From the NCBI GenBank assembly GCA_944384855.1, contig CALWUY010000073.1:1-64000 (forward strand): 64,000 nucleotides of DNA, in the 5' to 3' direction. The notes under the pieces are model-generated. The model was not told the origin of the DNA. It made no database searches and was given only the letters and a program-made list of their open reading frames with translations. This document shows, one piece after another, positions 27,727-36,635 of this stretch. Position 1 is the stretch's first letter. Each line of letters starts with the position of its first letter. The stretch is from an uncultured Clostridia bacterium. Its GTDB lineage: Bacteria > Bacillota > Clostridia > Oscillospirales > Acutalibacteraceae. The position numbers and the translations under genes were made by a program.

Positions 27727-27767
27727 TAAAAACATACCGCCTAAAGCATATCGCTTTCAAGGCGGTA
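27727..27767 (-). terminator. terminator of the 6S-like RNA
   Basis: Stem TACCGCCT / AGGCGGTA with an inner GCTTT/AAAGC helix and a T run on the minus strand, about 20 bases past the RNA's 3' end. It separates the RNA from the pyr promoter. Confidence 0.8.
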
Positions 27768-27786
27768 ACAGTCTGTTATCTGATGC

Positions 27787-27976
27787 GTCCCGCACTGCCG
27801 TAATGCGCTTAAGATAACCTGCAAAAAGCAGGTGGGTGCCGGCCGCACGGTTTCGCGCTCCCTTCTTCCGAACTCGGCACAGCCGCGGGAGGTCTGCAAA
27901 CCCGCCATGCGAGCTTTGGCCCCGTATTAAAAGGTTGTAGGGTTATATAAGACGCGGTCCGCGAACAGCGCAGGAC
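27787..27976 (-). ncRNA. ssrS: 6S (SsrS-like) regulatory RNA, probable
   Basis: About 190 nt with no ORF. The first 12 bases (GTCCTGCGCTGT) pair with the last 12 (GCAGTGCGGGAC), forming the closing stem. A mostly paired rod with an internal bubble (..CTTATATAACCCTAC.. opposite ..TTATCTTAAGCGCATTAC..) is as expected for 6S, which mimics an open promoter and binds sigma-A RNA polymerase. A terminator follows. It could instead be another structured RNA. On the plus strand a short piece looks like 5S rRNA, which I reject. Confidence 0.65.
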
Positions 27977-28019
27977 TTATCAATGTTTTTATGCTTTATC
28001 CTGAAATCCGTATAAAGCT

Positions 28020-28340
28020 TTATTTATTGTCTATCTCAAAAAACTCTTCCAGCCTGTCTATAAAGGCGTCAGCTATAGTCTCGTACTCGTCGTCATCTTC
28101 TATTTCGTAAAAATACTCTTCGCCGTCTTCCTCTCCTACCTTTACTATTACCAGCTCGCCGCTGTCCTCAAGCAGTTTCACCGGATCATCAAATGTAGGC
28201 AAAAGAGCAAGATACCTGGCTTCATCGGTTTCAATGGCATCTAAAACCTCAAAAGTATACTCCCTGCCGTCATCGTCAGACAGGGTTATCAGATCGGGAT
28301 CGTATTCAAGTTCACTGTCATTCTTAATTTCTTCACTCAT
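28020..28340 (-). CDS. DUF1292 family protein
   Basis: 106 residues, very acidic. Typical DUF1292 (YrzB-like) core: LDAIETDEARYLALLP, then EDGEEYFYEIEDDDEYETIADAFIDRLEEF. In other Firmicutes it follows ruvX and alaS-type genes; here it stands alone, 44 bases upstream of the 6S-like RNA. Function unknown. AGGAG precedes the ATG. Confidence 0.88.
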   Translation of the reverse strand: MSEEIKNDSELEYDPDLITLSDDDGREYTFEVLDAIETDEARYLALLPTFDDPVKLLEDSGELVIVKVGEEDGEEYFYEIEDDDEYETIADAFIDRLEEFFEIDNK

Positions 28341-28413
28341 AGCTTCTGTCTCCTGAAATTCATTTTTTCTAACATTATTTTAATATTAAATAGCCTTTAA
28401 GTCAATCACAAAA

Positions 28414-29843
28414 TCAATTTTCCCTGTGCTTGGACTTTTCGTAATCGATAACCTTTCTAAACTGAGTTTCGTAAAGTTCCCGGTATCCCTCACTCTTTTC
28501 AAGCAGCTCGTCATGGGTGCCTTCTTCTGCTATAACCCCGTCTTGCAGCAGTAAAATCTTGCCCGCTCCGGAAGTGCCGACAATGGCATAAACCTTTCCG
28601 CTCGGAACTTTAAAACTTACGCCGTTGAGAACCGGCTTGTCGTCAACATACGAAAACTTAACGTTACAGAATTCTACATTGCTGTCAGTAACATCCGGCT
28701 TCAGCGGATTTTCGGGATTTTCTATTTCGTGATCTCTGTCAAGATATTCAAATATCCTTGAAAACAGCGCCAGCGATCTCACAAAATCTACCTGTAAATT
28801 CAGCAGCATCCTTACAGGCTGGTATAGCCTGTTTACCAGCGATACTACAATTGTGATATCTCCTACGGTAAGTCCGTTGTCATAACCGCCGATAATCAGG
28901 AATCCTCCGGCAAAATATATAAGCAGCGGGGCTATTTGAATAAACATTCCCAGCGCCACATTAAACCAGCTTCCTGCACGCTGCTCTTTTATGGTTATTT
29001 TTGTGGTCTGATCATTAATTTCCCTGAATTTTTTATACTCGGTTTTTTCCTTGGTGAAAAGCTTTACAAGCATTGAGCCGCTGACCGACAGCGTCTCATT
29101 TATCTGCTGATTAAGTTCGTCGTTCTTCTCCTGAGCCTGACTGAGCAGCGTCCACCTCTTTTTTCCTACGGTTCTTGTCGGAAAGATAAGCAGCGGCAGA
29201 ATTATAAGTCCTATAATCGCCAGCCGCCAGTCCGTGTAAAACAGATAAAAAACCGAAACTGCCACTGTAAGCGTATTGCTTACAATCGAAGTCAGCAGTC
29301 CGGATATCACCGTGCTGACACCGTTGATATCACTGTTCATGCGGGTTATTATTTCGCCCTGCTTTTCATTCGTAAAAAATGAATGCGGCATATGCTGTAA
29401 ATGATCATACATTTCATTACGCATATCAAATATTATTTTCTGCGATATCCAAGAATTTATGTACTGTTCCAAAACAGAAATTATCTGCGCTGAAGAAAGC
29501 ACAACGAAAGCCAGAATCACAAGCTCTATGAGAGGTTTAAGATTTTGGACTACCCCGGCAAAATTCAAACTCTGCCCCGAACTTTCAACCCCGTCCACAA
29601 TGGCGTCTACAATCTGGCCGGTAATGATTGAAGGGAAAAGACCCAGTACCGCAGAAATAACCAATGCAAGAAATACAAGTATAAAATGCCAGCGGTACGG
29701 TTTAAGATACTTTAATATTCTCAATAAAAGTTTTGCAGTGACCTTGGGCTTTGATTTTTTTCCTCCTCAGTAAGAAAGTTCCTGGGGCCTCCCAGCCTCA
29801 TCGGTCCTCTGCCTCCCGCGGGAGGCGGCATCATAGGTCTCAA
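28414..29843 (-). pseudogene. ABC exporter (permease-ATPase) inactivated by frameshift and internal deletion
   Basis: The membrane domain (six helices, about 300 residues) is intact, but the ATPase is not. Walker A reads GTSGAGK and jumps straight to ILLLQDGVIAEEGTHDELL, so the Q-loop, LSGGQ signature, Walker B, D-loop and H-loop (roughly 130-140 residues) are missing in frame. The start is also displaced. The best start is TTG 29843 after GGAGGTG, encoding MRPMMPPPAGGRGPM..EEE; this frame meets an A7 run near 29753-29759 and needs one more A to join the main frame at LLLRILKYLKPYRW. Exporters of this type are about 600 residues; 436 remain in the main frame. Confidence 0.85.
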
Positions 29844-29956
29844 AAAGACACCTCCAATAAATATTCTTAGTGTACTAACTAATTATATCACATTTTTGTA
29901 AAAAGGTAAAGAATATTAATTTTTTGTAAACTTACATAAAAATTATAAACTTTTGC

Positions 29957-29985
29957 TTGACAAATTGTTTATTGTGATTTATAAT
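29957..29985 (+). promoter_or_regulatory. consensus promoter of the mini-ORF transcript
   Basis: TTGACA (29957-29962), 17-base spacer, TATAAT (29980-29985). A perfect match, starting transcription near 29992. Confidence 0.9.
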
Positions 29986-29991
29986 AAAGTC

Positions 29992-30460
29992 AGCAAAGGA
30001 AAGGAGGAGCAAAAAAACATGAAAGACTCAACTCCGCCTGCAATATTGGCAAAATAAACTGAAAGCGGTGATTCCAATGAAGTAGTAAATTTCAGCAAAA
30101 ATAATACAAGGTGAGGACCAATGTACTAAATAATAAAATAACAAAAATTTTAATTCCTTGAAATAAGGATTTAATATAAAACCGAAACGGTGATTTATAT
30201 GATTGTGAGGAAACCTCTTATTAAATAAATTATTACGGGTGATTCCAATGTACAATTATAACTTTAACTCAATCTGAAAAAGCTTAATAAAAGCGTATTT
30301 TAAAAAATAAATTGAAAAGGAAAAATATCAACTCCACCGTTGGATAACGGAAAGCTATATAAAGAATTGAGTGTAGAGAAGTAAAATCACAAATAAATAC
30401 AAATTATAAACAAATAATATAAAAAGAGACGCCTGCGGTAACAACGCGGGCGTTTCTTAA
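29992..30460 (+). ncRNA. unrecognised ~465-nt transcript with serial mini-ORFs
   Basis: A perfect promoter and a terminator bracket a stretch with no long ORF. It contains five short reading frames, each opened by a ribosome site. GGAGGAG precedes a 12-codon ORF at 30019 (MKDSTPPAILAK). A GGTGA-(4 to 5 bases)-ATG unit recurs at 30067, 30110, 30189 and 30238, opening MK-stop, MY-stop, MIVRKPLIK and MYNYNFNSI. Local hairpins are visible: CTGAAA/TTTCAG around the second unit, GAGG-AAA-CCTC, and CCGTT-GGAT-AACGG near 30340. I do not recognise a known RNA family. Alternatives are a decayed gene, a leader RNA or a set of tiny peptides. Confidence 0.5.
30426..30457 (+). terminator. terminator of the mini-ORF transcript
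   Basis: The stem GAGACGCCTGCG / CGCGGGCGTTTC is a 12-bp stem with one G-T wobble pair (and one A/T to G/C variation), followed by TTAA. The T tract is short. Confidence 0.7.
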
Positions 30461-30509
30461 CCGGCAACAATGGTTACCGATCAAAAAATAAAAAAATAAA
30501 ATTTATATG

Positions 30510-30538
30510 TTGACATTGCGTTTTTGTTTTGATATAAT
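30510..30538 (+). promoter_or_regulatory. promoter of the tRNA-Leu gene
   Basis: TTGACA (30510-30515), 17 bases, TATAAT (30533-30538), ending about 38 bases before the tRNA. Confidence 0.9.
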
Positions 30539-30576
30539 ATTTAGGCGCGGTATGTTAATGTATATTCGCGCATCAT

Positions 30577-30660
30577 GCGAGTGTGCTGGAATAGGCAGAC
30601 AGGCACGTTTGAGGGGCGTGTGTCTTTGACGTATGGGTTCAAGTCCCATTACTCGCACCA
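30577..30660 (+). tRNA. tRNA-Leu (anticodon GAG)
   Basis: 84 nt, with encoded CCA. Acceptor GCGAGTG pairs with TACTCGC. The anticodon loop TTGAGGG closes on CACGT/GCGTG and gives GAG. The long variable arm and GGTTCAAGTCC T-loop are typical of leucine tRNAs. Confidence 0.93.
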
Positions 30661-30663
30661 GCG

Positions 30664-30705
30664 TAACGCTGAACCCAAAAACAAAATGGGTTCAGCGTTA
30701 TTTTT
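30664..30705 (+). terminator. terminator of tRNA-Leu
   Basis: Perfect stem AACGCTGAACCCA / TGGGTTCAGCGTT, then ATTTTTATG. Confidence 0.92.
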
Positions 30706-30865
30706 ATGTTTGATTGCACCCAACAGCGCAAAAATTTTTTGCCGCCGGACACAAGCGGCGGCGCATAAGCAGTTGGCTTACCGTATACCACATATAATAT
30801 GAGACAATAATAAATATAAGAAATAAAAGCTGCAATTCATCTTATAATCAAGGAGGCATCCGCAA

Positions 30866-31381
30866 ATGAAATTAATTCTAAGCGACAAGCATATAAATAT
30901 ACTTTTGCAGAAAAATTCAGATATAGAATTAATTGATTTGTCAAAATGTAAAATATCCAACTGTATCGGATGTTTCGGATGCTGGACAAAAACTCCGGGG
31001 AAATGTGTAATACGTGACGATGCAGTCAAAATTTATCCTAAAATCGCAGCCAGCGATAAAATAATTTATGTAAGCAAAATTGCTTACGGCGGTTATGACT
31101 CTGTTATGAAAGCCATGCTTGAACGGGCTATTCCAGTTCAGCAAGCGTTTATAAGACTACTCGACGGAGAAACTCACCATTTACAGAGAAGCGTTGCTGA
31201 AAAAACTGCGGTAATCATAGGATACGGAAATATACCTGATGAAGAACAGGATATTTTCAGAGAGCTGATTTCACGCAACGCTAAAAATATGAATTTTAAA
31301 AATTACCGAATTGTTTTTACAACAGAGGATAAATTAGAACAATCAGTTGAAAAAGAGGTGCTGAAATGGGAAGAATATTAA
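30866..31381 (+). CDS. flavodoxin-family / iron-sulfur flavoprotein-like reductase
   Basis: 171 residues. NADPH-dependent FMN reductase-like fold with the cysteine motif SNCIGCFGCWTKTPGKC that marks iron-sulfur flavoproteins, then VSKIAYGGYDSVMKAMLERAIP. The N-terminus is shortened: the phosphate loop GSPR..S that binds FMN is missing, yet AAGGAGG sets the start at 30866 exactly, so it is probably the natural form. The next gene overlaps by 16 bases and has the missing loop, which suggests the two work as a pair. Confidence 0.75.
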   Translation: MKLILSDKHINILLQKNSDIELIDLSKCKISNCIGCFGCWTKTPGKCVIRDDAVKIYPKIAASDKIIYVSKIAYGGYDSVMKAMLERAIPVQQAFIRLLDGETHHLQRSVAEKTAVIIGYGNIPDEEQDIFRELISRNAKNMNFKNYRIVFTTEDKLEQSVEKEVLKWEEY

Positions 31382-31974
31382 TTCTAAACGGCAGTCCGAG
31401 AGCGCCAAAGTCAAATTCCAAGCAATATGCCGAAATATTTATAAAAAAATGTCCTGCAGAAACAAAATACTTCAATATAACCAAAACGAATCATGCAGAA
31501 ATCTGTGATTCTATTAAACTTGTTTCTGATTTGTTATTGGTTTTTCCCCTTTACGCGGATAGTTTACCTGTCACATTATTGGAGTTTTTAAAATATTTAG
31601 AAAAACACCATCCGAAAAACAAGCCGACAGTGTCTGTTTTAGTAAACTGCGGATTTATTGAACCGCAACAGAATGATACAGCGGTTAAAATGATTAGATT
31701 GTTTTGCAGTAAAAACGGATATCCGTTCGGTTCGGTTTTAAAAATCGGCAGCGGAGAAGCGATTCTTTCTACGCCTTTCCGCATACTTGTATGTGCAAAA
31801 ATCAAAAAATTAGTTTATTCTGTAATTAAAAAACGTTATCTTACTCTGAGCGTTACAATGCCTATTTCAAAAAACATGTTTATACGCGCGTCCACGGTTT
31901 ACTGGGAAAATTACGGTAAAAGAAACGGCATTACAAAAGAACAGATGGAAACTATGAAAATAGAGGATTTTTAA
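31366..31974 (+). CDS. NAD(P)H-dependent FMN reductase-like protein
   Basis: 202 residues. Carries the FMN phosphate loop LILNGSPRAPKSNSKQ at the N-terminus and the flavodoxin-like LLLVFPLYADSLPVTLLEF. No cysteine cluster. Starts within the preceding gene, so coupled. Probable redox partner of it; substrate unknown. The last 60 residues are basic and hydrophobic. Confidence 0.75.
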   Translation: MGRILILNGSPRAPKSNSKQYAEIFIKKCPAETKYFNITKTNHAEICDSIKLVSDLLLVFPLYADSLPVTLLEFLKYLEKHHPKNKPTVSVLVNCGFIEPQQNDTAVKMIRLFCSKNGYPFGSVLKIGSGEAILSTPFRILVCAKIKKLVYSVIKKRYLTLSVTMPISKNMFIRASTVYWENYGKRNGITKEQMETMKIEDF

Positions 31975-32036
31975 GGCTATCAAGTCAAAATCCTGATATA
32001 AAATGACATGTTATTTATATTCAAACATTTTCTGCA

Positions 32037-32075
32037 AAATACCCGCCGATGCGTATTCATCAGCGGGTATTTTTA
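32037..32075. terminator. terminator between the flavoprotein pair and the small minus-strand gene
   Basis: AAAATACCCGCCGATG pairs with CATCAGCGGGTATTTT and is followed by T. A/T tracts on both sides make it bidirectional. Confidence 0.88.
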
Positions 32076-32144
32076 TCCGTATGATAATGTTCTGCTTGCA
32101 AGCCGCTCAAATTGAAAGCAAACCGGTGAAAACTGAATTCCCTG

Positions 32145-32345
32145 TTATTTCTGATATTTTTCCGGCATGATTTTAATATCTGTTATCATATCTCCGTTCA
32201 AAAGTCTGATTTTGCCTTTTTCGTCAACCTTAATCCAATTTTCCTCCGCCGCTTCAATCCTGCCGCATACTCCGAAGGATGAATTCAATAAAGTTATTGT
32301 GCAAACCTTTCCTATAAATTCTTTTAACAATTGCGCAGGCAGCAT
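32145..32345 (-). CDS. small Sm-like (DUF6897-type) protein
   Basis: 66 residues from ATG 32345, which has AAAGGGG nine bases upstream. Beta-rich: FIGKVCTITLLNSSFGVCGRIEAAEENWIKVDEKGKIRLLNGDMITDIKIM, as in the small SH3/Sm-fold proteins of Clostridia. The frame extends upstream to 32498 through a transmembrane helix (FILIWFVLFVCIIIPAI), giving a 117-residue membrane-anchored form. The promoter ends so close to that first ATG that the mRNA would be leaderless. Either form is possible. Confidence 0.6.
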   Translation of the reverse strand: MLPAQLLKEFIGKVCTITLLNSSFGVCGRIEAAEENWIKVDEKGKIRLLNGDMITDIKIMPEKYQK

Positions 32346-32504
32346 TCTTTTTTCCCCTTTCTTTTTTCTGGAATTTCGCAAAATATTTAAATTTCTGCTG
32401 TTAATCGCAGGTATAATTATACAAACAAATAAAACAAACCATATAAGAATAAAATTAGTATTTATAACTACCACCCGCATTTCAAAAATTGCTTTCATAA
32501 ATCC

Positions 32505-32532
32505 ATTATATCACAAGAAAAGAATTAATCAA
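32505..32532 (-). promoter_or_regulatory. promoter of the DUF6897-like gene
   Basis: On the minus strand TTGATT (32532-32527), 16 bases, TATAAT (32510-32505). The start site falls at about 32498, on the first in-frame ATG. Confidence 0.65.
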
Positions 32533-32969
32533 CAGCTTTGCCGTTATATATAAGTACATTACTCCTGCCGCGTACGGTGATACGATATACATTGCGTCCT
32601 CAATAAACCAATACAGTCAAATCAGGAAAATCAATCTTATCATATGTCAGAAAATTCAAACTGCAGAACAATATTTGTCTTTTCAGCCGCCGGATTTCTC
32701 TCCCTGAAACATTTCTAACCGTATTTTTAAACCTTTCGGACAAGCAAGATATAAAAAGTTCATTTTATGTTATTGAAATGTAAATATTTATCAGTTAGAA
32801 TTAAGGTGTAAAAGGCAGTATTATACAAACTGCCCGCTCCGCACTGTACCGCAAACGGTTTTACACCCTGCTGACACGATTAATTAACTGCCGGATTGCC
32901 TATCCGTGACGTATATCAGCATCGCATCGGTACCGTGTAGAATGATAAATGTTTCCGCTTGTAAGACAG
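32533..32969. other. intergenic stretch without a recognised gene
   Basis: About 440 bases with no ORF above 60 codons that looks protein-coding and no obvious hairpin terminator. It should hold the promoter of the downstream ABC operon and possibly a regulator site, but I see no convincing boxes. Confidence 0.5.
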
Positions 32970-32987
32970 GGAGGTATATAAATATAT

Positions 32988-33692
32988 ATGAACCAATTTG
33001 TCAGTTTTGAAAACGTAAGCAAAATATACACAATGGGAGAAGTAAAAATAAACGCATTGCATGACGCAAGTTTCACAATAGACCGGGGCGAAATATGCGT
33101 CATTGTGGGTCCTTCAGGTGCCGGCAAAACCACTCTGCTTAACATTTTGGGGGGAATGGACCGATTAAGTTCCGGCAGTGTCTTCATAGACGGGAAGGAC
33201 ATTTCAAAATATTCTCCGCGTCAGATTACCGAATACCGCAGGCACGACGTAGGGTTTGTTTTTCAGTTTTACAATCTCATACAAAATCTGACTGCGCTTG
33301 AAAACGTAGAGCTTGCCGTACAGATCTGCCGTAATCCGCTTGATCCTGCTCAAATGATAGATCGTGTGGGGCTTTCCGAGCGCGCAAAAAATTTTCCTTC
33401 ACAGCTTTCGGGAGGGGAACAGCAGCGTGTTGCAATAGCCAGAGCGCTGGCAAAAAATCCAAAGCTTTTACTTTGCGATGAGCCGACAGGAGCGCTGGAC
33501 TACGTAACCGGAAAGCAGATACTGAAGCTTTTGCAGGACACCAGCCGGGAAACCGGAATGACTGTTGTCATCATAACCCATAACAGCGCGCTGACCGCGA
33601 TGGCCGACCGGGTAATAAAGGTCAAAAACGGTACAGTAATATCGGAAGAAAAGAACGAAAAAATAACCCCTGTCGAAGAAATCGAGTGGTGA
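32988..33692 (+). CDS. ABC transporter ATPase (LolD/MacB type)
   Basis: 234 residues, full length. Walker [14 protein letters not shown]-loop in [21 protein letters not shown], signature [15 protein letters not shown], Walker [14 protein letters not shown]-loop VIITHN. The sequence type is that of ATPases coupled to FtsX-like permeases used in lipoprotein or peptide (bacitracin-type) export. AGGGAGG sets the start. The permease follows after four bases. Confidence 0.94.
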   Translation: MNQFVSFENVSKIYTMGEVKINALHDASFTIDRGEICVIVGPSGAGKTTLLNILGGMDRLSSGSVFIDGKDISKYSPRQITEYRRHDVGFVFQFYNLIQNLTALENVELAVQICRNPLDPAQMIDRVGLSERAKNFPSQLSGGEQQRVAIARALAKNPKLLLCDEPTGALDYVTGKQILKLLQDTSRETGMTVVIITHNSALTAMADRVIKVKNGTVISEEKNEKITPVEEIEW

Positions 33693-33696
33693 TACT

Positions 33697-36570
33697 ATGC
33701 TCTTTAAGTCAACTCTGCGAACCATAAAGGCTTCGCTTGCCAGGTATATTGCCATTTTCGCCATAATAGCGCTTGGAGTCGGTTTTTTTGCCGGACTGCG
33801 TGTGTCGGAAAGCGCCATGAAGAAAACATTCGACGGCTACATTAAAGACTTAAACCTTTATGATTTCAAGCTTGCAAGCACTTTGGGATTTACCGAAGAC
33901 GATGTCAAGGCATTTTCATCACTTGAAAGCGTAACGGTATACAGAGGATCATTCAGCGCGGATTTCATACGCCGGGACGATTCCGGATCAGACACGGTTT
34001 TTCACGCGCACACACTGCTTGACGATATAAACATGCCATACCTTGTAAGCGGACGCCTTCCGCAAAGTGCGGACGAATGCCTGATAGACGCCTATGCTTC
34101 CGATGACAGTATAATAGGCGGGAAAATAGTTTTATCTGACAGCAATTCGGATGATACACTTTCAGTTTTTTCCCAAAAGGAATATACCGTTGTCGGTCGT
34201 ATGAACTCGGCAGAATATGCTAACTTTGAACGCGGAAGCACCTCTCTTGCCGGAGGCTCGGTAGCGGGATACATTTACATTCTTCCCGAGGGCTTTAAAA
34301 ATGAATACTATACCGAAATATATCTGTCCATAGGCTCTGAAGAAGAGATCTATTCCGACGCCTATCAGGACGATATAGATGCTGCCCGCGCAGAAATAGA
34401 GCCGCTTTTAGATCAGCGCGCGCAGGAAAGGTACAATGATATTTATTCATCGGCCGAGTCGGAAATTTCCGATGCTCAGGCCGAACTTGACAAAAATAAG
34501 GATCAGCTTGAAGCGTCAAAGCAAGAGCTTGAAGAGGGACGCAACCGTCTTTCTTCCGAACGTACCGCGGCAGAAGCCGAGCTTTCTGAGAATAAAGACA
34601 AACTTTCTGACGCGCGGACTGAACTTGACGGACAATGGGCGGCGCTTTCGGCCGCAAAAGCAAATCCGTCCATAACTGATGAGGAAAAAGCGAAACTTGC
34701 CGCTTCCGAAGCACTGCTTAACGAGAGCGAAAAGCAGTATTCCGAAAATCTCTCAGCATACAACGAGGCGGCGGCTCAGGCCGAAAAGCGTTTTTCGGAT
34801 GCCGAAGCAGAACTGTCGAGTTCTCAGGAAAGCATTGACGAAGCTGCCGCCGAGATAGATAAGGCGCAGAAAGAGATAGATGATTCCCGGGCTGAACTTG
34901 CGGATATAAAGCCGGCTACAGTATATACGCTTGACCGAAGTTCAAACCTCGGCTGTGCCGGATTTGAAAATGACACCTCCATAGTATCAGGTATAGCGAA
35001 GGTATTTCCGCTTTTCTTCTTTTTGGTAGCCGCGCTGGTCTGCATAACCACTATGACGCGTATGGTAAGCGAACGGCGTACCGAAAACGGAGTGCTCCGC
35101 GCACTCGGATACGGCGCAGGCGCTGTGGCAGGGCAGTATCTGTTCTATGCCGGAAGCGCATCGGTCGCAGGCTGCACCGTAGGCTTTCTGATAGGTTCAA
35201 GGTATCTGCCTATGGCGTTATGGCAGGTATACCATATAATATACACAATAAACCGCCCGATAGTTTATGTTTTGGACTGGCAGCTTTTCATTGTCTGTAC
35301 TGTGCTTTACCTTGTTTGCTCACTGGGAGTAACATGGTATGTCTGCCACAGAGAGATAAAAGAACAGCCGGCACAGCTTATCCGTCCTAAATCGCCAGAA
35401 CCTGGCAAGCGGATACTGCTTGAACGCGTGGGTTTTGTGTGGAAACATATCAGCTTTCTGCATAAGGTTTCGATACGCAATATCATGCGTTATAAAAAAA
35501 TAATGGTAATGATGATTATAGGAATAGGCGGCTGCACAGCGCTGCTGCTGACCGGATTCGGTATACGCGATTCCATAAAACCTGTAATAAATAACCAATA
35601 TAATGAAATAACGCTCTATGACGCCGATGTAACATTCCTTGAAAGCATAGACGACGCTCAAAAGGAAAAGTTTTCAAATACCTGCGGTGATATTGCTCAA
35701 AACATTGTTTTCCTGTATACGAACACCGTGACAATTGATATTGACGGTTCCGAAAAGGAGATAAATCTGGCGGTTCCCGAGGAAGATCTCAGCGGTTTTA
35801 TAGACTTCCATGACGGCAGCAGAAAAATATCCTTCCCGAAAGAAGGAGAAGCTGTCATAAACTACCGCTTTGCAAAGGAAAACGGTATAAAAACCGGCGA
35901 CACGCTGAATATAAGCGACGGAGAAAATAATCTGACCGTAAAAGTCAGTGACATATTCGACAACTATATTTACGACTATATCTATATGACGGACAGTACC
36001 TATACGGAAGAAACCGGAAGTTTTCCGGGAAGCAATACAGCCTATGTGAATTTCACGGATGAAACCGATGAACATGCTGCCGGAGCGGTGCTGCTCGGCG
36101 CGGAAAACGTCGCGAATGTAAGCGTAACGGCCGATATGATAACAAGACTGAGCGGAATGCTTGACAGTCTCGATTATATCGTGGTCATTGTACTGTTCTG
36201 CGCCGGAGCGCTGGCTTTTATAGTGCTTTATAATCTCACCAATATAACCATAACCGAACGCACCAGAGAAATCGCTACACTCAAGGTACTGGGATTTTAT
36301 ATGCATGAGCAAAACCTTTATGTTTTCCGTGAAAACCTTGTGCTGACGGTCATAAGCGCTGCCTGCGGTATCCCTATGGGAATAGCGCTCCTGCATTATG
36401 TAATGGCTCAGATACAAATAAGCCACATGTATTTTGGCTTCCGCCTTACCCCGTTAAGCTATATCCTGTCGTTTGTCATGACATTTTTATTCACCGCAAT
36501 AGTCGATTTAGCGCTCACTTATAAAACCAAGCGTATAAATATGGCGGATGCCATGAAAGCTATAGAATGA
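33697..36570 (+). CDS. FtsX-domain ABC permease with large extracellular coiled coil
   Basis: 957 residues. One N-terminal helix (16-38), then an extracellular domain whose residues about 230-400 form a long Ala/Glu/Lys coiled coil (SAESEISDAQAELDKNK..). The FtsX core follows: helices at about 435-460, 480-505 and 530-555, a second extracellular domain (600-800), and helices at 825-850, 875-900 and 915-940. The TITERTREIATLKVLGF motif is typical of MacB-like mechanotransmission permeases. Such pairs drive extracellular processes without moving substrate through the membrane. Partner of the preceding ATPase. Confidence 0.9.
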   Translation: MLFKSTLRTIKASLARYIAIFAIIALGVGFFAGLRVSESAMKKTFDGYIKDLNLYDFKLASTLGFTEDDVKAFSSLESVTVYRGSFSADFIRRDDSGSDTVFHAHTLLDDINMPYLVSGRLPQSADECLIDAYASDDSIIGGKIVLSDSNSDDTLSVFSQKEYTVVGRMNSAEYANFERGSTSLAGGSVAGYIYILPEGFKNEYYTEIYLSIGSEEEIYSDAYQDDIDAARAEIEPLLDQRAQERYNDIYSSAESEISDAQAELDKNKDQLEASKQELEEGRNRLSSERTAAEAELSENKDKLSDARTELDGQWAALSAAKANPSITDEEKAKLAASEALLNESEKQYSENLSAYNEAAAQAEKRFSDAEAELSSSQESIDEAAAEIDKAQKEIDDSRAELADIKPATVYTLDRSSNLGCAGFENDTSIVSGIAKVFPLFFFLVAALVCITTMTRMVSERRTENGVLRALGYGAGAVAGQYLFYAGSASVAGCTVGFLIGSRYLPMALWQVYHIIYTINRPIVYVLDWQLFIVCTVLYLVCSLGVTWYVCHREIKEQPAQLIRPKSPEPGKRILLERVGFVWKHISFLHKVSIRNIMRYKKIMVMMIIGIGGCTALLLTGFGIRDSIKPVINNQYNEITLYDADVTFLESIDDAQKEKFSNTCGDIAQNIVFLYTNTVTIDIDGSEKEINLAVPEEDLSGFIDFHDGSRKISFPKEGEAVINYRFAKENGIKTGDTLNISDGENNLTVKVSDIFDNYIYDYIYMTDSTYTEETGSFPGSNTAYVNFTDETDEHAAGAVLLGAENVANVSVTADMITRLSGMLDSLDYIVVIVLFCAGALAFIVLYNLTNITITERTREIATLKVLGFYMHEQNLYVFRENLVLTVISAACGIPMGIALLHYVMAQIQISHMYFGFRLTPLSYILSFVMTFLFTAIVDLALTYKTKRINMADAMKAIE

Positions 36571-36635
36571 CACTATATTTAAAATAAAATGTCTGAGCAT
36601 AAGTTTGAGATAAGCTTAAAAAAATATATAAAAGT

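Noticed and set aside
27841..27900. Plus-strand piece CTTCTTCCGAACTCGGCAC resembling 5S rRNA
   Set aside because: Only one short stretch matches; the remaining 5S elements are absent, and the opposite strand folds well as one long RNA with its own terminator.
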